Positions 57,062 through 64,000 of a DNA stretch of 64,000 nt are shown piece after piece. Origin of the DNA: Bacteroidota bacterium (GTDB lineage Bacteria > Bacteroidota > Ignavibacteria > Ignavibacteriales > Ignavibacteriaceae); the NCBI GenBank assembly GCA_022573715.1, contig JACZTL010000009.1:1-64000 (forward strand), in the 5' to 3' direction. The notes below the pieces were generated by a model. The model did no database searches. It was not told where the DNA came from and worked only from the letters and a program-made list of their open reading frames with translations. A program made the position numbers and the translations under genes. The first letter of the stretch is position 1; every line of letters begins with the position of its first letter.

Positions 57062-57490
57062 ATGCAGAAAAAATGGTATCGTTCCAGAAATGACAAAATG
57101 ATTGGCGGTGTTGCAGGCGGAATTGCAGAATATTTTGACATTGACCCCGTAATTGTAAGAATAATTTTTGCTTTCACAGTGATCATAGGAGGATTAGGCT
57201 TACTTGCTTATATACTACTGTGGATAATTATTCCTGAGGCACCATTTACAATTGAGAATGATTCTAATTCAACTTCTACATCAGGTAAAAGAACTACATC
57301 TGAAAATGGTGATGCAGACAAAGAACAAGTAACTAACAATCGAACAAGAACTACATATATTTTCGGCGGTATACTTGTTGTCCTCGGTGTAATATTATTA
57401 TTCAATAACTTTATTACTTTTGATGCTTTTTGGCCTTTGATATTTATTGCTCTTGGTATTGCTTTGTTATTAAAATCCAGAAATAAATAA
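57062..57490 (+). CDS. PspC domain membrane protein
   Basis: A 142-residue protein. The N-terminal PspC domain is YRSRNDKMIGGVAGGIAEYFDIDPVIVRIIF (4-35) followed by a helix (GLGLLAYILLWIIIPEAP). A polar linker (about 60-92) leads to two helices like those of LiaI/LiaF proteins (GGILVVLGVILLFNNF, FWPLIFIALGIALLLKS). It resembles envelope-stress sensors related to phage shock. It lies 17 nt before the toast-rack gene and probably works with it. Confidence 0.85.
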   Translation: MQKKWYRSRNDKMIGGVAGGIAEYFDIDPVIVRIIFAFTVIIGGLGLLAYILLWIIIPEAPFTIENDSNSTSTSGKRTTSENGDADKEQVTNNRTRTTYIFGGILVVLGVILLFNNFITFDAFWPLIFIALGIALLLKSRNK

Positions 57491-57507
57491 AATTAAACGG
57501 AATTAAA

Positions 57508-58446
57508 ATGAAAACGAAAACTATATTTTGGGGTGCTTTTTTTATAACATTAGGACTGCTTTTCCTCTTGAATAATCTAGGTTCTTTAAATTACGAGTTT
57601 TATAATTTGTGGAAATTTTGGCCCGCATTCATTGTTTTGTTAGGATTAGCATTACTTTTTAAAGGCTCTGTCTTCAAAAGTTTCTTCAGCGGATTGGCTG
57701 CTATTATTTTAGCACTTACCATTTTTGCCGGATTCAGTTCAGCAAAATATTTTTTTACTGATGAATTTAACTGGAGTGAACATGACTGGGATAATGATAA
57801 TCTTGTAATTATAAGAGATAAAGAACATAAATATTCTACATTTTCTGAAGATTATAATCCGTCCTATAAAAAAGCCAAATTATATTTTAATTCAGGTGCC
57901 GGTGCTTTTAAAATAAAGCAAACTACTAATAAATTATTCTTTGTCAATTCAGAAGGTATAAAATATAACTATAGTTTTAAAACCGAAGATGATAATTTTG
58001 CAATTATAAATTTTTGGGGGAAACATAACATTAGATGGTTCAAGAAAAACTTCAGAAATAGAACTGCTATTGAACTGAATACTAATCCCGCTTGGATATT
58101 GGACTTTGAATTGGGTGCTTGCGCAATGGATTTTGATTTAACTCCTTATGATATTAAAGAATTAAACTTTGAGATTGGAGCGGCTTCCTTAAAACTTAAA
58201 TTGGGAGTTCCCAAAGAAGAGACAAGAGTAATTATTGATGCCGGAGCTTCATCAATAAATATTTCCATACCTCAATCAGTTGGGAGTGAAATTGATGCTG
58301 ATATAAGTCTATCTTCTAAAAACTTTGAGGGATTTTATAAAATTAAAAGCGGATTGTATAGGACTCCAAATTTTAAAGAAGCAGTTAAAAAAATATACTT
58401 TAATATAGACTCCGGTGTGTCTTCTATTATTATTTCAAGAAGATAG
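57508..58446 (+). CDS. LiaF-like membrane protein with toast-rack C-terminal domain
   Basis: A 312-residue protein. Three helices in the first about 75 residues (FWGAFFITLGLLFLLNNLG; FWPAFIVLLGLALLFKG; LAAIILALTIFAGF) match the LiaI/DUF5668 region. The rest is a repetitive beta region (FELGACAMDFDLTP, FEIGAASLKLKLG, IDAGASSINISIP, IDSGVSSIII) that forms a toast-rack solenoid as in LiaF. It is paired with the PspC gene and probably senses or relays envelope stress. It converges with the MGMT gene with a 12-nt overlap at the ends. Confidence 0.82.
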   Translation: MKTKTIFWGAFFITLGLLFLLNNLGSLNYEFYNLWKFWPAFIVLLGLALLFKGSVFKSFFSGLAAIILALTIFAGFSSAKYFFTDEFNWSEHDWDNDNLVIIRDKEHKYSTFSEDYNPSYKKAKLYFNSGAGAFKIKQTTNKLFFVNSEGIKYNYSFKTEDDNFAIINFWGKHNIRWFKKNFRNRTAIELNTNPAWILDFELGACAMDFDLTPYDIKELNFEIGAASLKLKLGVPKEETRVIIDAGASSINISIPQSVGSEIDADISLSSKNFEGFYKIKSGLYRTPNFKEAVKKIYFNIDSGVSSIIISRR

Positions 58447-58803
58447 AACTTTTATTTTTTGTCTATGGGGGTTCCATAAATATTTTTCTAATATTACACA
58501 ATCATTATCATCAAATTCAATCCCTTCTGATTTTAAAAGGTCTTCCATAATTGATATTTCACCGAAATGTAATCTCCCAGTAAGAGCACCATACCTGTTC
58601 ACAACTCTATGACAAGGTAAGCCCGATTCTTTTGCCCCATTTAATGCCCACCCAACAGTACGAGCCGCAGCACGGGTTCCGCAAGCTTCTGCAATATCGC
58701 CGTAAGTTGTAACCTTTCCGTATGGAATCTTTTCTACAACTTTGTAAACTTTGTCGAAGAAAGTTTGATTATTTTTATGTCTTGTATTACTTTTCTTCTT
58801 CAA
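58435..58803 (-). CDS. MGMT-family methyltransferase-like DNA-binding protein
   Basis: A 122-residue protein equal to the C-terminal DNA-binding domain of O6-alkylguanine-DNA alkyltransferase. IPYGKVTTYGDIAEACGTRAAARTVGWAL (26-54) is the winged helix with the arginine finger. GLPCHRVVNR (61-70) has the acceptor Cys64 intact, unlike ATL proteins that have Trp there. No N-terminal Ogt domain is present. It may be a short repair methyltransferase or a damage recognition factor. It overlaps the preceding plus-strand gene by 12 nt. Confidence 0.82.
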   Translation of the reverse strand: MKKKSNTRHKNNQTFFDKVYKVVEKIPYGKVTTYGDIAEACGTRAAARTVGWALNGAKESGLPCHRVVNRYGALTGRLHFGEISIMEDLLKSEGIEFDDNDCVILEKYLWNPHRQKIKVLSS

Positions 58804-58820
58804 ATTTAAATAGATTTATC

Positions 58821-58853
58821 AAAGATATCATCTTTTTAAAAGATGACATCTTT
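58821..58853 (-). terminator. Hairpin after prfB
   Basis: AAAGAT-A-TCATCTTTT and AAAAGATGA-C-ATCTTT pair in a stem of about 15 bp with one mismatch and a tiny loop, 8 nt after the prfB stop. The stem is AT-rich and the tail is short. It lies before the MGMT gene on the same strand. Confidence 0.6.
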
Positions 58854-58860
58854 AAATGTT

Positions 58861-59962
58861 TTAATTTTGACTAAATTTTAATAAATACGATTTAATAAAC
58901 TTATCTATACCCCCGTCCATTACTTTCTGAATGTCTGAGGTCTCTTCGTTTGTACGGTGATCTTTTACCATATTATAAGGATGAAAAACATAAGACCTTA
59001 TCTGACTCCCCCATTCTATTTTCATTTTATTTTTTTCCACTTCGTCCAATTCAGCTTCCTTTTTTTCCAATTCCAATTTATAAAGTTTAGATTTTAGAAG
59101 CTTCATTGCATTCGTCCGATTTTGTAATTGAGATCTTTCGCTTTGACACGTTGCTACAGTTTTTGTTGGTAAATGTGTAATTCTGACGGCAGTCTCAACT
59201 TTGTTTACGCTCTGTCCACCTTTTCCGCCGGAACGGTAAGTGTCAATTCTTAAATCAGCAGGATTGATTTCTATTTCTATTGTGTCATCAACTTCGGGTA
59301 TTACAAAAACAGATGCAAAGGAAGTGTGTCTCCTTTTATTTGAATCGAAAGGTGAAATCCTTACCAATCTATGTACACCGTTTTCAGCTTTTAAATAACC
59401 ATAGGCAAATTTCCCTTCCACTTGGATTGTGGCACTTTTAATTCCGGCAGCTTCACCGTCAAGAATATCAAGCAAAGACATTTTATAATTATTCTGCTCA
59501 CCCCAACGAAGATACATTCTCATAAGCATATCAGCCCAATCCTGTGCTTCAGTACCTCCAGCACCGGAGTGAATTGTTAAGATACAGTTTCTTGCATCGT
59601 CATTTCCGCTTAGCATATTTTTGAATTCGACATCTTCTATTTCCTTCAACAATTCACCTATGTCGGAACCAATCTCTTGTGACAGAGACTCATCCTCTTC
59701 AAATTGTGCCAATTGGATAAACTCAACTATATTTTCACATTTGTTATTTAATCCTTTCCAAAGCAGTACCCACTCTTCAAGTGATTTTATTTTTTGAAGA
59801 ATTTTCTGCGCTTCTTTATGGTCGTCCCAAAACACTTCGGCAGTAGTTTGAGATTGGAGAGTTTTTATCTTTGATTCTTTTTCATCGACGTCAAAGATAA
59901 CCTCGTAGTTTATCGATTCGTAGTTTATAATTTTTTAAGGTCTTTAATTCTTCGTCGTACAT
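58861..59962 (-). CDS. prfB: Peptide chain release factor 2 with programmed +1 frameshift
   Basis: RF2 terminates translation at UGA and UAA. The zero-frame begins at ATG 59962 ([23 protein letters not shown]) and meets TGA at 59893-59891 after 23 codons. The context is AGGTTATCTTTGAC, the classic slippery site, so ribosomes shift +1 at CTT and continue as DVDEKESK..., giving a protein of about 366 residues, normal for RF2. [11 protein letters not shown] holds the SPF codon-recognition motif and [17 protein letters not shown] the GGQ peptidyl-release motif. The site is autoregulatory because low RF2 favours the shift. A frame taken only from the ATG at 59835 would omit the N-terminal region. 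Confidence 0.96.
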
Positions 59963-59992
59963 AAAATAATCTCAAATTAGTTTATAAAAAAT

Positions 59993-60304
59993 TTAGATTT
60001 CTATCACAATTCTAAGCATAGCTGAGGCTAGTATTTTACCCTGTGCATCGTATTTAAGTGAAACAGTTCCTCCGCCTCCTAAGGTGTTATGAAGTAAAAA
60101 ATTAATAGCTCGTAGATTAGGTAATTCATACCTTTCAACATCACCAAAACAAATACCTTTAAAATGTTCTTTTACTCTTTCAACAGTTAAATATTTTTTA
60201 ATTATTTCATATTCTTTATCACTATAGGCAATTACTCCAACATTTCCTGTATCTCCTTTATCGCCGCTTCTTGCGTGTGCAATATCTTTTAATTTTATTT
60301 TCAT
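59993..60304 (-). CDS. AtuA-like C-terminal (ferredoxin-fold) domain protein
   Basis: A 103-residue protein: KLKDIAHARSGDKGDTGNVGVIAYS (4-28), then FGDVERYELPNLRAINFLLHNTLGGGGTVSL. This matches the C-terminal domain of AtuA/DUF1446 proteins, which are fused in Pseudomonas-type AtuA. Here it is a separate gene, 1 nt after the gene for the large domain, so the two should form one complex. Catalysis is unknown. Confidence 0.82.
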   Translation of the reverse strand: MKIKLKDIAHARSGDKGDTGNVGVIAYSDKEYEIIKKYLTVERVKEHFKGICFGDVERYELPNLRAINFLLHNTLGGGGTVSLKYDAQGKILASAMLRIVIEI

Positions 60305-60305
60305 C

Positions 60306-61673
60306 TTATAGCTCGTAAATTTTTATTTCAGGTTTAACTAAATTTTTTGGAATTAAAGCCGGCCAATATGCAACAACTTCACTTGGTTTTGGTCTGCCTC
60401 CGGCAAATCCGGTTACACTGGGAGGACCCGTTAAAATTAATGGGGCAATTTCTTTTCCGAACCTTTCTACAGAAGCGTAATCATTAGATCTTACTCCAAT
60501 TCTTAACATGATTTCATTTATTTTATCCTCATCAATTTCGGTAGACAGCGGTCCTTGAGTTGCGTTGTAACCAACAAATTCAGTTTTAATTTCATCAAAT
60601 TTTAGGTTAAGGTTTTCCAGTCTTTTTCTTAGAATTTTATCTGCTGCTTTAGCTTTAGTTAATGCTTGTGGCCACGAATAAGCTAAGGTACCTACAGCAG
60701 AATATCCGCTGGAATATGAACACGACACTTTGTAAGTAGGTGTATCCTTTTCACCTTTTACATCAAATACTTTAACTTTGTTATTTCCCAAATCTTCAAG
60801 TTTAATGGTAGTAAAATCCGCGATACAATCAGGCGTAATATAAGATTTAGGGTTACCGATCTCATATACTAATTGCTCTGCTATAGTTTCAAAAGAAATT
60901 TTTCCTCCTGTATTTTCGTGCTTTGAAATTATAACTTCACCGTTTGGATGAGCTTCTGCAATAGGGTAACCGATTTCTGCCATATTTTCAATTGATTGCC
61001 AATCCCCTAAAAAATTACCGCCTGTTGACTGTGCTCCACATTCTAAGATATGTCCGGCTACAGTCCCGGCAGATAATAAATTATAGTCATCTATTTTCCA
61101 CCCAAATTCATAAATCATTGGTGCTAATGTTAAACCGGTGTCTGTTGTTCTGCCGGTAATTACTATATCTGCTCCCTGCTTAAGTGCGTCTACTATCGGG
61201 AAAGCACCAAAATATACATTTGCACTTAGTAGTTTTTCTTTTATGATTTTAATGGAATCACCTGTTTCCATGTTATTTAGTTCGCATCCGGATTCAATTA
61301 TTTCATCAATTCTATCATTAATATCATCTCCTACTACTATCCCTATTTTCAATTTTTCAATTCCAACTTCTTTTGCTGAATCCATAATAGCTTCTGCACA
61401 AGCAATTGGATTAACTCCACCGCCGTTTGTAATTACCTTAATATTTTTTTCTTTGCAAATAGGTAAGATCCTCTTCATCAAAGCTGGAATATCTCTCGCA
61501 TAACCGAACTTAGGGTTTTTATTTTTTTGTTTTTGAAGAATAGACATTGTAACTTCTGCCAAATAATCCATAACCAAGTAGTCAATTTCTCCTTTTGTTA
61601 CTTGATTATATGGAGCATCAATCAAATCACCCCAAAACCCTTGTCCTGATGCAATACTAATTTTATCTTTCAT
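60306..61673 (-). CDS. AtuA family protein (DUF1446), large domain
   Basis: A 455-residue protein: IASGQGFWGD (6-15), ITNGGGVNPIACAEAI, DIVITGRTTDTGLTLAPMIYEF, GHILECGAQSTGGNF and a C-terminal FAGGRPKPSEVVAYWPALIPK. AtuA is needed for acyclic terpene use in Pseudomonas, but its reaction is not defined. No other terpene genes are in view, so the function here may differ. It ends directly before the small AtuA-domain gene and begins directly after miaA (TAAATG). Confidence 0.85.
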   Translation of the reverse strand: MKDKISIASGQGFWGDLIDAPYNQVTKGEIDYLVMDYLAEVTMSILQKQKNKNPKFGYARDIPALMKRILPICKEKNIKVITNGGGVNPIACAEAIMDSAKEVGIEKLKIGIVVGDDINDRIDEIIESGCELNNMETGDSIKIIKEKLLSANVYFGAFPIVDALKQGADIVITGRTTDTGLTLAPMIYEFGWKIDDYNLLSAGTVAGHILECGAQSTGGNFLGDWQSIENMAEIGYPIAEAHPNGEVIISKHENTGGKISFETIAEQLVYEIGNPKSYITPDCIADFTTIKLEDLGNNKVKVFDVKGEKDTPTYKVSCSYSSGYSAVGTLAYSWPQALTKAKAADKILRKRLENLNLKFDEIKTEFVGYNATQGPLSTEIDEDKINEIMLRIGVRSNDYASVERFGKEIAPLILTGPPSVTGFAGGRPKPSEVVAYWPALIPKNLVKPEIKIYEL

Positions 61674-62597
61674 TTATTTTGCACTTTCTTGTAATAATTT
61701 ATTCATAAAGATATTTAAATCTTTTTTTGAATGGATATCAACCCAGTGATTATTTTTATTTTTTCTAAACCAAGTTAATTGTCTTTTAGCAAATCTGCGA
61801 GTATTTCTTTTTATTAATTCAATTGCTCTTTCTAAAGAAATTTCATTTTCCAAATAGGAGATAATTTCTTTATATCCAACTGTGTTTAAAGAATTAAGAT
61901 TTTTTGAAAACCCTTTATTTAAGATCATCTTAACTTCATTTACAAAACCAGATTCGATCATTTTATCAACACGCGTTTCTATATTTTTATAAAGAATTTC
62001 TCGCGGCCAATTTAACACATATTCTTCAAACTTATATTGATGTGCATCAATTTGTTCCTTATGAAATTGACTTATTGGTTTACCTGTTAAATAATATACT
62101 TCCAAAGCACGAATTACTCTTTTCCAATAAGAAGGATGCATTTTAGCCGCACTTTCAGGATCTACTTTCTTTAACTTATCATAGATAAACTCGTTGCCGA
62201 ATTTTTCTTTTTCTAGTACTAATTTTTCTCTTAATTTCTCATCCTTACTGGGAGTCTCTACTATTCCATCTGTTAATGCTTTTATATATAAGCCCGAACC
62301 ACCAACAATAATAGGTATCTTATTATTATTAAATATTTCTTCAATTCTTAAATTAGCATCTTTTTCAAACTTGCTAACATTATAATTTGCATCAGGTTCA
62401 ATTTCGCTTATAAAATGATGTTTAATCTTGTCTAATTCTGACTTTGTTGGTTTAGCCGTTCCAATATCTAAATATTTATAGATTTGTCTACTGTCGGCTG
62501 AAATTATTTCACCACCCAAAGACTTGGCAAGTTTAATTCCCAACTTCGTTTTCCCGGAACATGAAGGCCCTGCAATTACTATTATTCTTCTTTCCAC
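61674..62597 (-). CDS. miaA: tRNA dimethylallyltransferase
   Basis: A 307-residue enzyme that prenylates A37 in tRNAs reading UNN codons. The P-loop is AGPSCSGKT (7-15), then ISADSRQIYKYLDIGTAKP (34-52), IIVGGSGLYIKAL and TVGYKEI. RRFAKRQLTWFRK near the C terminus is the tRNA-binding signature. It overlaps pcm by 16 nt. DMAPP comes from the terpenoid pathway, though none of its genes is in the window. Confidence 0.95.
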   Translation of the reverse strand: MERRIIVIAGPSCSGKTKLGIKLAKSLGGEIISADSRQIYKYLDIGTAKPTKSELDKIKHHFISEIEPDANYNVSKFEKDANLRIEEIFNNNKIPIIVGGSGLYIKALTDGIVETPSKDEKLREKLVLEKEKFGNEFIYDKLKKVDPESAAKMHPSYWKRVIRALEVYYLTGKPISQFHKEQIDAHQYKFEEYVLNWPREILYKNIETRVDKMIESGFVNEVKMILNKGFSKNLNSLNTVGYKEIISYLENEISLERAIELIKRNTRRFAKRQLTWFRKNKNNHWVDIHSKKDLNIFMNKLLQESAK

Positions 62598-63220
62598 CCC
62601 TCCCTACCGATTAGTGGAACAAATTTAAATTGGGGATAATCTTTTTCTGTAAATATTTCTTCGTCTTGCCTGGTAATCACCTTTAGAATTTGTGTTTCTC
62701 TGTCACCAACCGGCACAACCATTTTTCCCCCAATAGCTAACTGATTTTTTAGCTCGTATGGTACTGCTGGTGAACCCGCTGTAACTATGATACCATCAAA
62801 AGGAGCATATTCTTTCCATCCTAATGTCCCGTCACCGCATTTACAACCAACTCTAATTCTAAGATCATCAAATAATTTTAAGGTTTTAGAATAGATGTCA
62901 AAATTTCTTTCAATGCTATAAACTTTTATGCCCATATCATAAAGTAGTGCAGCCTGGTATCCCGAACCTGTACCAATTTCGAGTACTTTAGATCTAGGTT
63001 TTAGTTCTAGTAATTGAGTCATAAAAGCAACTGTGTAAGGCTGTGATATTGTTTGTCCGTAGCCAATAGGTAAAGCTACATCTTTATAGACATAATGTTT
63101 AATCACATCAGGAATAAACTTTTCTCTTTTAATTTCTCCAATTGCTTTTAGAACGTTTTGGTCAGTTATTCCTTTTGTAATAAGTTGTTTTATTAGTGCT
63201 TTTCTATCAGATTTATACAT
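62582..63220 (-). CDS. pcm: Protein-L-isoaspartate O-methyltransferase
   Basis: A 212-residue SAM-dependent repair enzyme that methylates isoaspartyl residues in aged proteins. ALPIGYGQTISQPYTVAFM (49-67) is the substrate motif, and VLEIGTGSGYQAALL (79-93) the SAM site. FDGIIVTAGSPAVPYELKNQLAIGGKMVVPVG follows. It overlaps miaA by 16 nt. Confidence 0.94.
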   Translation of the reverse strand: MYKSDRKALIKQLITKGITDQNVLKAIGEIKREKFIPDVIKHYVYKDVALPIGYGQTISQPYTVAFMTQLLELKPRSKVLEIGTGSGYQAALLYDMGIKVYSIERNFDIYSKTLKLFDDLRIRVGCKCGDGTLGWKEYAPFDGIIVTAGSPAVPYELKNQLAIGGKMVVPVGDRETQILKVITRQDEEIFTEKDYPQFKFVPLIGREGWKEE

Positions 63221-63393
63221 TAATAATTAGTTTTAATAATGATCTATAAATTAGCGATAATGCTTTTTTAATATGAAAATAAAATTTGATAACTATTATA
63301 AATATTATTTTATTAATAGAGAAATGTTCTACAATTTTAATATTTGATTGTAGTAATTATAGGTATGTGTCAGGAAATTCTTTTTGTATATTA

Positions 63394-63531
63394 TTAATTG
63401 TTTGAATTACTTTGTTTTACATGAAAACCATTCTCATCTTCCCTACCGAGTGGAGATTTTATAAGTAGAATTGTCATTGTAAGGAATGAAACCAATAAAA
63501 TCACACCATAAATTATAAAAAAGATATTCAT
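63394..63531 (-). CDS. 45-residue single-pass membrane peptide
   Basis: ATG at 63531 follows AGGGAGGATTTT, one of the strongest RBS in the window. The frame encodes one hydrophobic helix (IFFIIYGVILLVSFLTMTILL, about 3-23) and a polar tail (KSPLGREDENGFHVKQSNSNN), then TAA at 63396-63394. I recognise no family. It is 173 nt upstream of pcm, same strand. Confidence 0.6.
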   Translation of the reverse strand: MNIFFIIYGVILLVSFLTMTILLIKSPLGREDENGFHVKQSNSNN

Positions 63532-63830
63532 AAAATCCTCCCTAATATGAATTATATCAAACAATTAGCATCCAACTATTAATGAAATGCAATTATTGTT
63601 CCATTAAAGAAATGTAATAATTTTTGAAAATTAGAAAGTTTTATTTAATTCTGAAGTCTTATTATGAGATTTATAAGAGGATTTAATTTGTTTAGAGGAA
63701 ATTTATTAGAGGCGCTGGTCGGATTCCTCCGTAGAAGTTCCTTTTGGAGAACCGACGAATAAAGCTTTTGCAGAGCTTCGCCTTAAACCACTCTTGCCCG
63801 CCTAAGGCAGGTGAAGCCACAGCGTTAAAA
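63532..63830. repeat. Palindromic DNA next to the second GIY-YIG gene
   Basis: At 63718-63756, GTCGG and CCGAC enclose CTCC and GGAG, forming an imperfect hairpin. At 63795-63815, GCCCGCCTAAGGCAGG has a short GCCT-A-AGGC palindrome. The interval otherwise holds no gene. Its GC content exceeds the surroundings. Confidence 0.55.
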
Positions 63831-64000
63831 TTATAATATCTTATTTAGAAATTCTCTACCTTTGCCTGATTTGAAGAATTTTTCTCTTTTTGCTGCATCA
63901 CTTCTATCTTCAAATTCTTCAAAATAAATAAGGTTAAATGGACTGCGATTTTTAGTAGATTTTACTTTCCCGCTGTTATGTTGGAGCAATCTTTTTTCTA
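63831..64000 (-). CDS. GIY-YIG nuclease, C-terminal part, cut by window edge
   Basis: The minus-strand frame from the right edge to TAA at 63833-63831 encodes EKRLLQHNSGKVKSTKNR, then SPFNLIYFEEFEDRSDAAKREKFFKSGKG and REFLNKIL. EKRL-HN, the basic loop and IYFEEF..R..A..RE...K.GKGREFL are the second half of a UPF0213-type GIY-YIG protein, matching RRIWEHQN...KLVYFEEYSRIDEAFYREKQ in the gene at 8137. The conserved Glu in the EEFEDRSDAAKREK region is present. The GIY and YIG strands lie beyond the edge. Confidence 0.8.
   Translation of the reverse strand, partial: EKRLLQHNSGKVKSTKNRSPFNLIYFEEFEDRSDAAKREKFFKSGKGREFLNKIL

Overview
The window is AT-rich chromosomal DNA from a free-living member of the Ignavibacteria / Chlorobi-Bacteroidota group. 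This placement is inferred from gene content. The clues are a type IX secretion (Por) C-terminal sorting tail (NYPNPFNPST...), a GWxTD-domain lipoprotein-like protein, an 11-gene complex I operon in the order nuoABCDHIJKLMN, a fused-subunit KorA with KorB, and sparse Shine-Dalgarno sites typical of these bacteria. No prophage, integron or CRISPR array is visible.

Layout. (1) 1-2871, minus strand: a three-gene cassette of a D12-class adenine methyltransferase, a ParB-like GNRR protein and an SF2 helicase that runs off the left edge. This is the best candidate for an undescribed defence or DNA-processing system. (2) 3151-10024: a lipoprotein prolyl oligopeptidase, a zinc alcohol dehydrogenase, a MATE-like transporter with no canonical start codon, a GIY-YIG nuclease gene set between two families of direct repeats, a small membrane protein and a DUF2459/TIGR02117 protein. 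(3) 10461-16666: an acyl-CoA ligase with a good terminator, a decayed T9SS-tail relic, then the lysine pathway genes dapA-dapB-dapH-lysC (acetylase branch), with a small terminal-inverted-repeat element between dapH and lysC. (4) 16817-20049: tRNA-Arg(ACG), an imperfect copy of its 3' end, a T9SS-secreted Ig-like protein, tadA (whose substrate is A34 of exactly this tRNA) and adk. (5) 20053-32335, minus strand: ftsE-like, methyltransferase, pdxA, GWxTD, rho, folC, pyrD, pyrK, an atypical RpiB-like protein, manC, an unknown protein and alr. (6) 32421-33572: a wrecked REP-associated/IS200-like transposase gene flanked by two direct copies of a palindrome-rich repeat. (7) 33693-45535: the complex I operon without nuoE/F/G, then a sodium:solute symporter. 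(8) 45597-47392: two elaborate inverted-repeat structures around an unknown small protein gene, an A-type Fe-S carrier and superoxide dismutase. (9) 47405-56673, minus: pepA, nrnA, korB, korA, dsbD, nadE. (10) 57062-58446, plus: a PspC/LiaF-like envelope pair. (11) 58435-63531, minus: an MGMT-family protein, prfB with a classical +1 programmed frameshift, a split AtuA-like pair, miaA, pcm and a 45-residue membrane peptide gene. (12) 63831-64000: the C-terminal part of a second GIY-YIG nuclease, again beside palindromic DNA.

Metabolically the window combines respiration (complex I, Kor, SOD), redox protein maturation (DsbD, A-type carrier) and cofactor, amino-acid and nucleotide synthesis (PdxA, NadE, FolC, Dap/LysC, PyrD/K). 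It also holds decoding functions: TadA and tRNA-Arg, MiaA, and RF2. The accessory material is the left-edge cassette plus several families of short palindromic or repeated elements. All functions are read from motifs by eye; no database search was run.
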